Assembly: GCF_000334915.1 (NCBI RefSeq)
Contig: NZ_AMSF01000013.1
Location: 1-64,000, forward strand
DNA: 64,000 nucleotides
Origin: Dyella ginsengisoli LA-4
Lineage (GTDB): Bacteria; Pseudomonadota; Gammaproteobacteria; Xanthomonadales; Rhodanobacteraceae
Reading direction: 5' to 3'
Under the pieces are notes generated by a model. It saw nothing but the letters and a program-made list of their open reading frames with translations. It was not told the origin of the DNA and did no database searches. Position numbers and translations under genes: made by a program. Positions 1-8,654 of the stretch are shown here, one piece after another (positions within the stretch are counted from its first letter, which is position 1; every line of letters starts with the position of its first letter).

Positions 1-414
1 GCCGCCATCGGCGCGCTCGGTCTGCTGCTGGCGATCGGCGCGGGCCTGCTGCTGGCGCGCGCCACGCCGGCGCGGCAGCCCGCCGCCAATCTGGTGCGCG
101 GACTCGTACTCGCCGCCTTCGCCATGCTCGCCTACGCCGCGCTGCACTCGATTGCCGGCGCCGCACTGGCCGGCAGCGTGCCGGCGGCCCCGGCGGCGAA
201 CTGGATCACCTGGGCGATCCTCGGCCCGACCCTGCTGGCCTTCGCCGCCATCGCGCTGGTGCAGTTGATGCCCGAGACGCTGCAGGCGCGACGCGGCTGG
301 CGCACCGCCTACGTGCATCTCGCGCAGGGTCTCTATGTCGATGCCTTCCTGTGGCATCGCCTGGAGAACCGCGTGTCCACTCCCCCTGTCGCCGCCGCGG
401 AGGCCCGTCGATGA
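1..414 (+). CDS. dabB: DabB, proton-conducting NuoL-like subunit of the DAB inorganic carbon transporter (C-terminal part)
   Basis: Only the last 137 codons are in the window; the reading frame is open from base 1 and ends at TGA 412-414. What is visible is hydrophobic, with at least three membrane-spanning stretches rich in Leu, Ala and Gly and a short charged tail, as in the C-terminal end of NuoL/MrpA-type proton-conducting subunits. The identification rests mainly on the next gene: dabA begins inside this stop codon (ATGA overlap at 411), and DabB and DabA form the two-protein DAB complex that couples cation flux to CO2 hydration. The GTG at 94 is internal and not a start. An alternative would be another NuoL-family protein, but the partner gene makes DabB by far the most likely. 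Confidence 0.8.
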   Translation, partial: AAIGALGLLLAIGAGLLLARATPARQPAANLVRGLVLAAFAMLAYAALHSIAGAALAGSVPAAPAANWITWAILGPTLLAFAAIALVQLMPETLQARRGWRTAYVHLAQGLYVDAFLWHRLENRVSTPPVAAAEARR

Positions 415-2864
415 ACGCCATGCTGCGCCCCGCCGAAGCCGACGCCGCTCCGGCCGCCACCACGACGCCGACGCTGCAGGCCGCCGTCGCGGATGCCTGT
501 CGCCGGGTTGCCCCGCTGTGGCCGCTCGCCCACTTCGTCGCGGTGAATCCCTTACTCGGCCTCACCGACCTGCCCTTCGCCGAGGCGGCGCAGCGGGTCG
601 CCGCCACCGAGGGCGCCCGCATCACGCCGGCGCGGCGCGTCCGCGTCGAGGCGATCGCCCGCGGCGAGATCACCGACGCCGACCTTGCCGAGGCGCTGCG
701 CCAGGCCGCGCCCGGCCCGCTGCGGCCGGCCGACGTGGCCGAACTCAAGCGCCACCTCGCCGAAGCACATGACCCCACCGGTGATGCGCTGCCCACGGTG
801 CTGTCGCTCGCCGCCATGGTGCACCGGCGCGACGACGAGGCGCTGGCCGACGCCCAGCTCGCGCAGTGGGCGGCCGCGCACTACGACCAGGGCCAGGCGA
901 TGTGGGCCTCGCCGTGGCGCGGACTGCGCCCATATGCGGCGTGGCGGCAGCAGGCGCAGCGCGACCGCCGCCCCGAGATCGAAGGTTGGCCGGGCTTCCG
1001 CGCCGCGGTGCGCGCGCTGCCGGCCCACGCCGACGCGCTGATCGCCGAAGCGGCCACCGCGCTGGCGCTGCCGGCGCCGGGCCTGCCGCTGTACTTCCAG
1101 CGCCTGCTGGCGACGCTCGGCGGCTGGGCCGGCCACGCGCGCTACCGCGACTGGCAGGACGAGCTGCGCGGCGAAACCGGCAGCGAACTGGCCGAGCTGC
1201 TCGCCGTGCGGCTGGCGTGGGAGCTGCTGGCGCTGCGCCTCGGCGGCCCGCGACTGGCTTCGGCCTGGGCCGGCAGCCGCGCACGCTTCGTCGAGCACGG
1301 CCGCGATCCGCGCCGGCTCCGCGCCTTCATGGTCGACGAGATCGTCCAGCGCGCCTACGAGATCGCCTGGCAGCGCGCGCTGGCCACGAAGCTCGCGAAG
1401 CCCAGCGTCTCGGCGGCCGAGCCAGCGCCGCGCGCGCCGGTGCAGGCGGCGTTCTGCATCGACGTGCGCTCGGAAGTGTTCCGCCGGGCGCTGGAAGGCA
1501 GCCTGCCCGGGGCCGAGACGCTCGGCTTCGCCGGTTTCTTCGGCATGCCGGTGAGCTACGTCCCGTTCGGCCACGACGCCGGTCGCGCGCAGTGCCCGGC
1601 GCTGCTCGCGCCGCCGCTGACCGTGCATGAGCAGCCCAAGCGCAGCTCCGACGGCGACCGCGCGGCGCGGCTCGCGCAGCAGCGCACGCGCAACCTGCGC
1701 GCCGCCGGCTGGCAGGCATTCAAGCGCGCGGCGGTGGCCTCGTTCGCCTTCGTCGAGAGCCTGGGCCTGATCTACGCGGCGCGCCTGCTGCTCGACGGCT
1801 TCGGGCTGGCCGGGCACACGCCGCGCGGCCGCGGCCGCGACGACATGGAGGCCACGCTGCCGCCGCCGGACGTGCGGCTGGAGCTGGCGACCAACCTGCT
1901 GCGCGGCATGTCGCTCACCGAGCGCTTCGCGCGGCTGGTGCTGCTCGCCGGCCACGGCGCCAGCAGCACCAACAACCCCTACGCCAGCGGGCTGGACTGC
2001 GGCGCCTGCGGCGGCCACAGCGGCGAAGCGAACGCCCGGCTGGCCGCGCGCGTGCTCAACGACCCGGCGGTGCGCGACGGCCTCGCCGCCCGCGGCATCG
2101 CGATTCCCGCCGACACCGTGTTCGTGGCCGGCCTGCACGACACCACCACCGACGCGCTCACCGTGTACGACCGCGACGACGTGCCGGCCAGCCACGCCGA
2201 CGACCTCGCCCGCCTCGAACAGGCGCTGGCCGAGGCCGGCGCGCGCACCCGCACCGAGCGCGCCGCCCGGCTGGGGCTGGACGCCTCGCCCGAGGGCCTG
2301 CGCGCCCTGCTCGCGCGCAGCCAGGACTGGAGCCAGCCGCGCCCGGAATGGGGCCTGGCCGGCTGCGCCGCCTTCATCGCCGCGCCGCGCGAGGCCACCC
2401 GCGCGCTCGACCTCGGCGGCCGCGTGTTCCTGCACAGCTACACGTGGGAACAGGACCCCGAGGGCCGCGTGCTCGAGCAGATCATGAGCGCGCCGATGGT
2501 GGTCGCCAGCTGGATCAACCTGCAGTACTACGCCTCCAGCGTGGACAACGACGCCTTCGGCAGCGGCAACAAGACCCTGCACAACGTGGTCGCCGGCGTC
2601 GGCGTGATGGAAGGGGCCGGCGGCCACCTGCGCAGCGGCCTGCCCTGGCAGTCGGTCTCCGACGGCACGAAGCTGGTGCACGAGCCGCGCCGCCTCACCG
2701 CGGTGCTGGCCGCGCCCACCGAGGCGATCGAGCAGGTACTGGCCAGGCAGGCCGGCGTGCGCGCGCTGGTCGAGCACGGCTGGCTGCACCTGTTCGCGCT
2801 GCCGCCCGGCGGCGAGGGCCTGCAGCGCCGCGGCATGGACGGCCACTGGGAACGCTTTGCATGA
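411..2864 (+). CDS. dabA: DabA (DUF2309), carbonic-anhydrase-like subunit of the DAB inorganic carbon transporter
   Basis: The product is 817 residues, the usual length of DabA/DUF2309. DabA is a peripheral, beta-carbonic-anhydrase-like zinc protein that works with membrane-bound DabB to turn CO2 into trapped bicarbonate. The predicted zinc and catalytic residues are all present: Cys349 and Asp351 in the CID motif, His515 in AGHG and Cys530 in LDCGACGG. Their spacing matches the C-D-H-C set known from the Halothiobacillus protein. The start at 411 is chosen because it overlaps the dabB stop (ATGA); the frame is open further upstream, but that stretch lies inside dabB. The gene ends in another ATGA overlap with cysD, so the genes are translationally coupled. 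Confidence 0.93.
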   Translation: MNAMLRPAEADAAPAATTTPTLQAAVADACRRVAPLWPLAHFVAVNPLLGLTDLPFAEAAQRVAATEGARITPARRVRVEAIARGEITDADLAEALRQAAPGPLRPADVAELKRHLAEAHDPTGDALPTVLSLAAMVHRRDDEALADAQLAQWAAAHYDQGQAMWASPWRGLRPYAAWRQQAQRDRRPEIEGWPGFRAAVRALPAHADALIAEAATALALPAPGLPLYFQRLLATLGGWAGHARYRDWQDELRGETGSELAELLAVRLAWELLALRLGGPRLASAWAGSRARFVEHGRDPRRLRAFMVDEIVQRAYEIAWQRALATKLAKPSVSAAEPAPRAPVQAAFCIDVRSEVFRRALEGSLPGAETLGFAGFFGMPVSYVPFGHDAGRAQCPALLAPPLTVHEQPKRSSDGDRAARLAQQRTRNLRAAGWQAFKRAAVASFAFVESLGLIYAARLLLDGFGLAGHTPRGRGRDDMEATLPPPDVRLELATNLLRGMSLTERFARLVLLAGHGASSTNNPYASGLDCGACGGHSGEANARLAARVLNDPAVRDGLAARGIAIPADTVFVAGLHDTTTDALTVYDRDDVPASHADDLARLEQALAEAGARTRTERAARLGLDASPEGLRALLARSQDWSQPRPEWGLAGCAAFIAAPREATRALDLGGRVFLHSYTWEQDPEGRVLEQIMSAPMVVASWINLQYYASSVDNDAFGSGNKTLHNVVAGVGVMEGAGGHLRSGLPWQSVSDGTKLVHEPRRLTAVLAAPTEAIEQVLARQAGVRALVEHGWLHLFALPPGGEGLQRRGMDGHWERFA

Positions 2865-3781
2865 AAGCCGCAGGCGGCCGCCGGCTGTGCGGTCACCTCG
2901 ACGCGCTGGAGAACGAGGCGATCCACATCCTGCGAGAGGGCGTGGCGCAGGCGCAGCGGCCGGTGCTGCTGTTTTCCGCCGGCAAGGATTCCACCGTGCT
3001 GGCCCACCTCGCGGTGCGCGCGTTCCATCCCGCGCCGCCGCCGATACCGCTGCTGCACGTCGACTCCACCTGGGAGTTCCGCGAGCTGCTGGCATTCCGC
3101 GATGCGTTCGCGCGGGCGCACCGCTTCGAGCTGCACGTCTACGCCAACGAAGCCGGGCGCGCCGCGGGCATCAACCCGTTCGACCACGGCGAGGCCTACA
3201 CCACCGCGATGCGCACCGACGCGCTGAAGCAGGCGCTGGATCGCGGCCGGCACGACGTGGTGTTCGGCGGCGCGCGCCGCGACGAGGAGCGCACCCGCGC
3301 CAAGGAGCGGGTGTTCTCGGTGCGCAGCGCCACCCACGCGTGGAACCCGCGGCAGCAGCGGCCGGAGCTGTGGAACCTCTACAACACGCGGCTCGCGCCG
3401 GGGCAGTCGCTGCGCGCCTACCCGCTATCCAACTGGACCGAGATGGACATCTGGTACTACGCGCTGCGCCGCGAGCTGGCGCTGGCGCCGCTGTACTTCG
3501 CCGCGCCGCGCCCGGTGGTCGAGCGCGACGGCGGCCTGCTGGTGGTGGACGACCCGGCGCGGATGCGGCTGGCGCCGGGCGAGACCGTCACGCACCGCCC
3601 GGTGCGCTTCCGCACACTGGGCTGCTGGCCGGTGACCGGAGCGATCGCCTCGGACGCGCGCGACCTGCGCGCGGTAATCGCCGAAACCGCGCGCGCCAGC
3701 GGCTCGGAGCGCCAGGGCCGGCTGGCCGATCGTGAAGGCGCCGGCAGCCTCGAACAGCAGAAGCTCGAAGGCTACTTCTGA
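2861..3781 (+). CDS. cysD: CysD-like sulfate adenylyltransferase subunit 2 without CysN
   Basis: The 306-residue product aligns along its whole length with CysD, the small catalytic subunit of ATP sulfurylase (ATP + sulfate to APS). Landmarks are the PP-loop FSAGKDST near residue 38, LLHVDSTW, the FGGARRDEE signature, LSNWTEMDIW, RFRTLGCWP and the terminal EGYF. The PP-loop has Ala where the Escherichia coli protein has Ile. CysD normally needs the GTPase CysN, encoded directly downstream, but no cysN is present here. Instead the gene is locked between dabA (ATGA overlap) and a DUF6671 gene (TGATG overlap). It may be a second CysD copy with a different job, or it may pair with a CysN encoded elsewhere. 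Confidence 0.88.
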   Translation: MKAAGGRRLCGHLDALENEAIHILREGVAQAQRPVLLFSAGKDSTVLAHLAVRAFHPAPPPIPLLHVDSTWEFRELLAFRDAFARAHRFELHVYANEAGRAAGINPFDHGEAYTTAMRTDALKQALDRGRHDVVFGGARRDEERTRAKERVFSVRSATHAWNPRQQRPELWNLYNTRLAPGQSLRAYPLSNWTEMDIWYYALRRELALAPLYFAAPRPVVERDGGLLVVDDPARMRLAPGETVTHRPVRFRTLGCWPVTGAIASDARDLRAVIAETARASGSERQGRLADREGAGSLEQQKLEGYF

Positions 3782-4644
3782 TGACCGGCGCGGCACCTTC
3801 GCTGCGCGGCGAGACCGCGGTGCTGGCCACCATGCACGGCAAGGAACGGGCGATCGCGCCGCTGCTGGCGCGCCTCCTCGGCGTGCGCGTGGTGGTACCG
3901 GAGGACTTCGACACCGACCGCTTCGGCACATTCAGCCGCGACGTGGCGCGTACCGGCACGCCGCTGGAGACGGCGCGTGCGAAGATCGCCGCCGGCTTCG
4001 AGCGAGTCCCCGACGCGCGGCTCGGACTGGCCAGCGAAGGCAGCTTCGGGCCGCATCCGCAGGTGCCCTTCGTCAGCTGGGGCAGCGAGCAGGTGGTGCT
4101 GGTCGACCGCGCCACCGGGCTGGAGCTGGTCGGCCGCCACGAGGCGCCGGCCGCACATTTCGTGCATGCGCAGGTGGACGACGTGGACGCCGCACGGGCT
4201 TTCGCCGCGCGCGTCGGCTTTCCCCGCCAGGGCGTGATCGTGATGGGCGTGGTCGACGGCCAACCCTCGCCCGCCGTCGCGCTGGCCAAGGATGCGTACG
4301 ACGACCACACGTTGGTCGCCGCCGTCCGTCGCGTACTGGATATCTGCGGCGCGGCCTCGGTGGAAACCGACATGCGCGCCCACCGCAATCCGCAGCGCAT
4401 GCGCTGTATCCGCCGCGCCACGGTCGACCTGCTGCGCGCCTGGCGCAGTCCCTGCCCGGCCTGCGCGCGCCCGGGCTTCGTGGTCAACGCCCGCCTGCCC
4501 GGCCGGCCCTGCGGCTGGTGTGGCGCGCCGACCCGGCAGGTGCTGGCCGACGAGCGGCGCTGCGCCGGCTGCGGCCACCTCGAACGGCGCCCGCGCGACG
4601 ACGGTCCGGCCGACCCCGCGCACTGCGACGCCTGCAACCCCTGA
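3781..4644 (+). CDS. DUF6671 family protein with C-terminal zinc-ribbon cysteines
   Basis: The product is 287 residues. Its N-terminal two thirds match what I know of DUF6671: a start like LATMHGKERAIAP, then a PEDFDTDRFGTF segment and an ASEGSFGPHP segment, followed by a D-D-H motif around residue 177 and a conserved MRAHRNPQRM stretch. The last 70 residues hold four Cys-x2-Cys pairs (CPAC, CGWC, CAGC, CDAC), which look like one or two zinc ribbons. The molecular function is not known to me. The start overlaps the cysD stop, so it is the last gene of a dabB-dabA-cysD-DUF6671 operon. That placement suggests a role linked to carbon transport or to the CysD homologue, but this is inference. Confidence 0.8.
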   Translation: MTGAAPSLRGETAVLATMHGKERAIAPLLARLLGVRVVVPEDFDTDRFGTFSRDVARTGTPLETARAKIAAGFERVPDARLGLASEGSFGPHPQVPFVSWGSEQVVLVDRATGLELVGRHEAPAAHFVHAQVDDVDAARAFAARVGFPRQGVIVMGVVDGQPSPAVALAKDAYDDHTLVAAVRRVLDICGAASVETDMRAHRNPQRMRCIRRATVDLLRAWRSPCPACARPGFVVNARLPGRPCGWCGAPTRQVLADERRCAGCGHLERRPRDDGPADPAHCDACNP

Positions 4645-4718
4645 CGCACCCCCGGACTTTTTCCGCCGGACGCGGGACACTATGCGTCTTTGATCCCCAT
4701 GCTTGAGAGGAACGGCCC

Positions 4719-5771
4719 ATGAGCACGGACCGACTGGACATCGTCCGCCCCGACGACTGGCACCTGCACCTGCGCGACGGCGAGGCGCTGGCCTCGGTGA
4801 TCGGGCACACCGCTCGGCGCTTCGCCCGCGCCATCGTGATGCCCAACCTCAAGCCGCCGGTGACCACCGTGGCGCAGGCACTGGCCTACCGCGAGCGCAT
4901 CCTCGCCGCGGTGCCCGCGGGCATGACGTTCGAGCCGCTGATGACGCTGTACCTCACCCGGCAGACCACGCCGGAGGAGATCTTCGCGGCCAAGGCCAGC
5001 GGGCGGGTGTTCGCGGTGAAGTTCTACCCGCAGGGCGCCACCACCAACTCGGCCGACGGCGTGTCCGATCTCTCCAGCGTCTACCCGGTGCTCGAGGCGA
5101 TGGAACAGGCCGACCTGCCGCTGCTGGTGCACGGCGAGGTAACCGACCCGGCGGTGGACGTGTTCGATCGCGAGAAGACCTTCATCGACCGCCACATGGT
5201 GCCGCTGCGCGCGCGCTTCCCGAACCTGCGCGTGGTGTTCGAGCACATCACCACCGCCGACGCCGTGCAGTTCGTGCAGGCGCAGGACAGGCACGTGGCT
5301 GCGACGATCACCATCCACCACCTGCTGCTCAACCGCAACGCGCTGTTCGACGGCGGCGTGCGCCCGCATCACTACTGCGCGCCGGTGCTCAAGCGCGAGC
5401 AGCATCGCCAGGCGCTGCTCGCCGCGGCCACCGGCGGCGACGCCCGCTTCTTCCTCGGCACCGACAGCGCACCGCATCCGCGCGAAGCCAAGCTGGCCGA
5501 CTGCGGCTGCGCCGGCATCTTCACCGCGCACGCGGCGATCGAACTGTACGCCGAGGCGTTCGAGGAGGCCGGCAAGCTGGAAAGCCTGGAAGGCTTCGCC
5601 AGCTTCCACGGCCCCGACTTCTACCGCCTGCCACGCAACACCGCACGCATGGTGCTGGAGCGCCGCGCCTGGACCGTGCCGGACACCGTGCCGCTGGGCG
5701 CCAGCGTGTGCGTGCCGATGCGCGCCGGCGGTCAGGTGGCGTGGTCGATCGTGGACGCATCCGCCGCCTGA
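4719..5771 (+). CDS. pyrC: Dihydroorotase, class II
   Basis: The 350-residue protein has the length of E. coli PyrC and catalyses the reversible cyclisation of carbamoyl-aspartate to dihydroorotate in pyrimidine synthesis. The metal-binding HxH is at residues 15-17 (WHLHLRDG), followed by the substrate-binding MPNLKPP, the carbamylated-lysine region [22 protein letters not shown] and the catalytic Asp in GTDSAPH. The ATG at 4719 lies 8 bases after a GAGAGGAA ribosome binding site. A 74-bp gap separates it from the DUF6671 gene, so it is probably its own transcription unit. It converges with the EAL-domain gene, with only 10 bp between the stops. Confidence 0.96.
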   Translation: MSTDRLDIVRPDDWHLHLRDGEALASVIGHTARRFARAIVMPNLKPPVTTVAQALAYRERILAAVPAGMTFEPLMTLYLTRQTTPEEIFAAKASGRVFAVKFYPQGATTNSADGVSDLSSVYPVLEAMEQADLPLLVHGEVTDPAVDVFDREKTFIDRHMVPLRARFPNLRVVFEHITTADAVQFVQAQDRHVAATITIHHLLLNRNALFDGGVRPHHYCAPVLKREQHRQALLAAATGGDARFFLGTDSAPHPREAKLADCGCAGIFTAHAAIELYAEAFEEAGKLESLEGFASFHGPDFYRLPRNTARMVLERRAWTVPDTVPLGASVCVPMRAGGQVAWSIVDASAA

Positions 5772-5781
5772 GGGCAGCGGA

Positions 5782-6585
5782 TCAGCTCGCGTCGAGCGCC
5801 GACCAGTCGACCGCGGGCAGTTGCTCGAAACCCGGCCGGGCGAACAGGAAACCCTGGAACAGCCCGATGCCGAACTCGCGCAGCAGCGCGAATTCGGCAC
5901 GGGTCTCCACGCCCTCGGCGATCACCTCGATGTGCAGCGCCTGGCACACGCCGAGGATCCCCCGCACGATCGCCTGGCGCACCGGGTCGGTATCGATCGC
6001 GCGCACCAGCGCCATGTCCAGCTTGATGATGTCCGGCTGGAACTCGGCCAGCAGGTTGAGGCCCGAATAGCCGGCGCCGAAGTCGTCGATGGCCGTCTTG
6101 AAGCCCTGCCGCTTGTACTCGCGGATGATGCTCTTCAGGTGCTCTTTGTCGACCAGCTGCTCGTTCTCGGTGATCTCGAAGATCAGCTGCTCGGTGGGAA
6201 AGCCGGACCGCCGCGCGGCCTCCAGCGTGGCGCGGATGCAGGTGGCGGCCTGGTACACCGCATTGGGCAGGAAATTGATGCTCACGAAGCACGGCATCGC
6301 CAGCCGCGAGGCCAGCTCCACCGCCTTGACCCGGCAGGCTTGGTCGAACACGTAGCGGTTGTCCACCGTCACCTGCGGCAGGATCGTCTCCGCCCCCTCG
6401 CCCTGAAGGCCCCGGATCAGTGCCTCGTAGGCGAACACCTTGCGTTCGCGCACGTCGACGATCGGCTGGAACGCCATGGTGAAGTCGAACGGCAGATCCT
6501 CGCCGGGACGGCAGGCGTTGCACGATGGCAGGGAGGGCGTGTCAGGGGTCACGTCAACGTGTCGACGAGGTGGGACCACCAGCAT
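5782..6585 (-). CDS. EAL-domain protein, probable c-di-GMP phosphodiesterase
   Basis: The product is about 267 residues and consists almost entirely of one EAL domain, with no visible sensor or GGDEF domain. Residues expected for an active c-di-GMP phosphodiesterase are present: YEALIRG (the EAL motif), ITENE, IDDFGAGYSG (loop 6), DIIKLD, IAEGVET and QGFLFARP. A pair of cysteines just before the domain (CNAC) is reminiscent of short stand-alone EAL proteins. The start is uncertain: ATG 6585 is used here, while the frame stays open to a GTG at 6639 and a GTG at 6552 is also possible. It would lower c-di-GMP and so affect motility or biofilm behaviour. Confidence 0.88.
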   Translation of the reverse strand: MLVVPPRRHVDVTPDTPSLPSCNACRPGEDLPFDFTMAFQPIVDVRERKVFAYEALIRGLQGEGAETILPQVTVDNRYVFDQACRVKAVELASRLAMPCFVSINFLPNAVYQAATCIRATLEAARRSGFPTEQLIFEITENEQLVDKEHLKSIIREYKRQGFKTAIDDFGAGYSGLNLLAEFQPDIIKLDMALVRAIDTDPVRQAIVRGILGVCQALHIEVIAEGVETRAEFALLREFGIGLFQGFLFARPGFEQLPAVDWSALDAS

Positions 6586-6666
6586 AAGCGGCCATGTCGG
6601 GCCCCGCCAAACCGATACCGCCCGGTCCGCGTTCCCCACGACGCGAGGGTCACGGGGAATCCGGCA

Positions 6667-6870
6667 TTACAGCGCCTGCCAGCGCCTCCAGTGATTGCAC
6701 ATCGCGCGTGGCGCCATCTGGGTTCGGTGGGTGGTGGACACCGGGTTCGCGCAGGCCGCGGTCTTCAGCGGCCCCTCGAACGTCACGTGGCCGGCCGGCT
6801 CGTGGCGTCGCTCGCCGGTCCAGAAATCGCAGGTGAAGCACTGGGTGACGCCGGCGGGTTGGATTTCCAC
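6667..6870 (-). CDS. Possible small cysteine-rich protein, unknown
   Basis: This is a 67-codon frame starting with GTG. It contains an organised pattern: Cys-x2-Cys followed by DFWTGER, a further Cys after about 25 residues, and a Cys-x2-HW ending (MCNHWRRW). That spacing looks like a small zinc-binding or redox protein rather than random coding. No ribosome binding site precedes the GTG. It lies on the same strand as the EAL-domain gene, 81 bp upstream of it, and outside the accessory element. It could equally be a chance frame in GC-rich DNA. Confidence 0.35.
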   Translation of the reverse strand: MEIQPAGVTQCFTCDFWTGERRHEPAGHVTFEGPLKTAACANPVSTTHRTQMAPRAMCNHWRRWQAL

Positions 6871-7171
6871 GGAAGGACTCGCTGGGAAGGGGACGGGGCG
6901 GTGGCACTCGCGGCATCACTGCGAATATCACCCGAAGGGCACGAGCGGCTCGCAGGCGGGCCTTCGACGCTGCAGCGTTACGGGTGCCGGACGTCGTTGG
7001 ATCCCCGACTCGACTGCGGCCACACCGATTGCTGCGCGCACGTTCGTCCGACGCGGGAAAACGTTGCGCACGATCCATGCAAAAAAGCCCCGCCGCGACG
7101 GTCGACGTGGCTCGCAGGGTTGGCTGGGTGCGGCTTGCCGCCGCTCGCATGACACCGCTTGCCTCGCCGCG

Positions 7172-7240
7172 GCCGGTGGACAAATCACCATAAAGTGTCA
7201 GTTTTGACGCTTTATGCCGCCTTGAGCCCTGACACGAATT
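7172..7240 (+). repeat. Left end of the Tn7-like element (terminal inverted repeat and binding-site-like motifs)
   Basis: The end starts with the 14-bp inverted repeat. It is followed by an imperfect palindrome at 7189-7216 (CATAAAGTGTCA, GTTT, TGACGCTTTATG; 11 of 12 positions pair) and then TGACACGAATT at 7230-7240. The 14-mer and the final 11-mer are found inverted at the other end of the island. Confidence 0.6.
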
Positions 7241-7607
7241 GCCGTTTCTTTATTTCGGATAGTGGCGACCGCTCCGTGTAGCGGCCGTGGTTGAACGCCT
7301 CGCTGCCTCGTGTCTCCGGCAGCGCCGGTTCTGAAAGGTGGCCTATCTCCGCGATTCCCGCGGCGGCATTTCCTTCCCCTCATGCTCGGTCACGAACTTG
7401 TCAGCTGGAAGTGGTCGGCCAAAGACTATGGCGGCGGGAGCGCGCCGGCGGATGTGCGCTAGCTAGCCGGCTCGCCGGTCCAGTGAGGGCTCTATTTCAA
7501 GAGCGCCCGTGCTCGCCGGGGATGAGTGCGTGCGAATTCGAGTGCACGACCGGAGACAGATATTCGCGGCAGGATCGCGCGCTGTAGAGTGCCTACTGTA
7601 AAATTTG

Positions 7608-7636
7608 TTGACACAAAGATGCGGGACGCGCATGAT
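7608..7636 (+). promoter_or_regulatory. Sigma70-like promoter for the SinR/type I R-M operon
   Basis: TTGACA at 7608-7613 is a perfect -35 box, followed after a 17-base spacer by CATGAT at 7631-7636 as a weaker -10 box. It points towards the SinR gene at 7749. Confidence 0.5.
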
Positions 7637-7677
7637 CCAGCACGTCCGTAGGGCCTCTACTGCTTTGCGGATAAGTG

Positions 7678-7703
7678 GTGCGGCAGGTTGCAGCCTGCCG
7701 CAC
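7678..7703 (+). repeat. Perfect hairpin in the leader of the R-M operon
   Basis: Two 10-base arms, GTGCGGCAGG and CCTGCCGCAC, flank a six-base loop (TTGCAG). The hairpin lies between the predicted promoter and the SinR start codon and is not followed by a T run, so it is not a standard terminator. It may be a protein-binding operator or a structured mRNA leader. Confidence 0.6.
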
Positions 7704-7748
7704 CGGTTCGAATGTCCCAGTCGACGCTAACCAACAAGGATCAAACCG

Positions 7749-8030
7749 ATGGCACTGTACCAAATCAGTTACGACCTCCGTAAGCAGCGGAATTACGACG
7801 CGCTCTACGAGCGCATCAAGGCCTATGGCAACTGGTGTCACGCACTGGAGTCCAGTTGGGTCATCTCCACGCCTCAATCCGCGGTACAGGTCCGCGACAA
7901 CCTGCGCCAGGCGATGGATAGCGATGACGGGTTGCTCGTCACCCGCCTTTCCGGCGAAGCCGCTTGGTATGGCCTCGGCGAGACCATCAGCACGTGGCTC
8001 AAGACGCAGCTCGAAAGCGCTGCGGCGTAA
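7749..8030 (+). CDS. SinR-family protein (Cas2-like fold)
   Basis: The 93-residue protein begins MALYQISYDLR and continues with a RNYDALYERIKAYG segment and an ESSWVIST strand. This is the pattern of the SinR/Cas2-like ferredoxin-fold group: YDL after the first strand, then an alpha helix and a strand carrying W-x-I. Cas2 relatives include metal-dependent nucleases and dimeric adaptors; no activity can be deduced here. An AAGGA ribosome binding site lies 10 bases before the ATG. No cas1 or CRISPR array is nearby. It is the first gene of the type I R-M operon. Confidence 0.7.
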   Translation: MALYQISYDLRKQRNYDALYERIKAYGNWCHALESSWVISTPQSAVQVRDNLRQAMDSDDGLLVTRLSGEAAWYGLGETISTWLKTQLESAAA

Positions 8031-8079
8031 TTCACCGGCGCCAGGGATGGCGCCGACACCAACTGAATGGAGGAAGTGA

Positions 8080-8649
8080 ATGCGCGAGCCCTTACGCCAC
8101 GTCGCCGACATCCGTGTCGGGTACAGCTTCAGAACGAAGATCGAAAACGACCGCGCTGGCGATGTACGTGTGTTGCAGATCAGCGATATCAGAAATGCCG
8201 CAGCTCTCGATCCGCAAGCGCTGCCACTGGTCAAGTGGCCAGTAGCGAGCCAGCCGCCGTTGCTGCGCCCGGGAGACGTAGTGATACCGGCGCGCGGCGA
8301 TCATTACGAGGCTTTGGTCATACGAAGTGACGAGCCCATGGTGGCATCGGGCCAATTATTCGTGATCGAGCCACGGATGGCAGCGGTGCTTCCCGACTAT
8401 CTGTGCTGGTTCCTCAACAGGCCCGAATCCAGCAACTACATCCTGAAGAATCGTGCTGGCAGCAGTATTCCTTCCCTAAGTCGCCCGGTTCTCGGCGACC
8501 TGCCGATCACGATTCCCGCGTTGGAGACACAAAAGAAGATTCTCGCTCTGGCGCAGCTGTCGCAGCAGGAACAACTGCTCAGCCAGCGGCTGCTGGTCAA
8601 TCGCCAGAAGATGCTCGAGGGCATCTACAGCAAACTCTTGGAGTCGTAA
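8080..8649 (+). CDS. hsdS: Half-size type I restriction specificity subunit (single TRD)
   Basis: The 189-residue product resembles one target-recognition domain plus one conserved helical region of HsdS. The N-terminal HVADIRVGYSF is a typical TRD start; LQISDIRN, LRPGDVVIPARG and LPITIPALETQKKI (the stretch leading into the helix) are HsdS hallmarks. A full HsdS has two such halves and about 400 residues; a complete one lies downstream at 11294. A strong GGAGGAA site precedes the ATG. Half-S proteins can dimerise to recognise a palindrome, so this gene could give the same HsdM a second specificity. It could also be a remnant. Confidence 0.8.
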   Translation: MREPLRHVADIRVGYSFRTKIENDRAGDVRVLQISDIRNAAALDPQALPLVKWPVASQPPLLRPGDVVIPARGDHYEALVIRSDEPMVASGQLFVIEPRMAAVLPDYLCWFLNRPESSNYILKNRAGSSIPSLSRPVLGDLPITIPALETQKKILALAQLSQQEQLLSQRLLVNRQKMLEGIYSKLLES

Positions 8650-8654
8650 GCAAC

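Larger units (their letters stand above)
6871..7748. other. Gene-free stretch holding the left end of the accessory element
   Basis: No convincing gene is seen over about 880 bases. The short open frames on both strands have no ribosome binding site or recognisable product. The stretch contains the inferred left end of the mobile element (from 7172), a change to lower GC content, a sigma70-like promoter (7608-7636) and a perfect hairpin (7678-7703) in front of the SinR gene. Confidence 0.6.

Noticed and set aside
552-3095. An 847-codon minus-strand frame opposite dabA
   Set aside because: Antisense shadow of a certain gene with no recognisable protein features.
6928-7191. An 87-codon minus-strand frame spanning the left end of the element
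   Set aside because: It crosses the inferred element boundary, is Arg/Pro-rich and has no ribosome binding site.
7100-7260. Copy of the tRNA-Arg 3' end at the left margin (integrase-type island)
   Set aside because: No tRNA 3' fragment is present on the left and no tyrosine recombinase gene lies in the island, so integrase-mediated insertion is not supported.
7678-7730. GGTTCGAAT after the leader hairpin as part of a tRNA gene
   Set aside because: No acceptor, D or anticodon arms can be formed around it.
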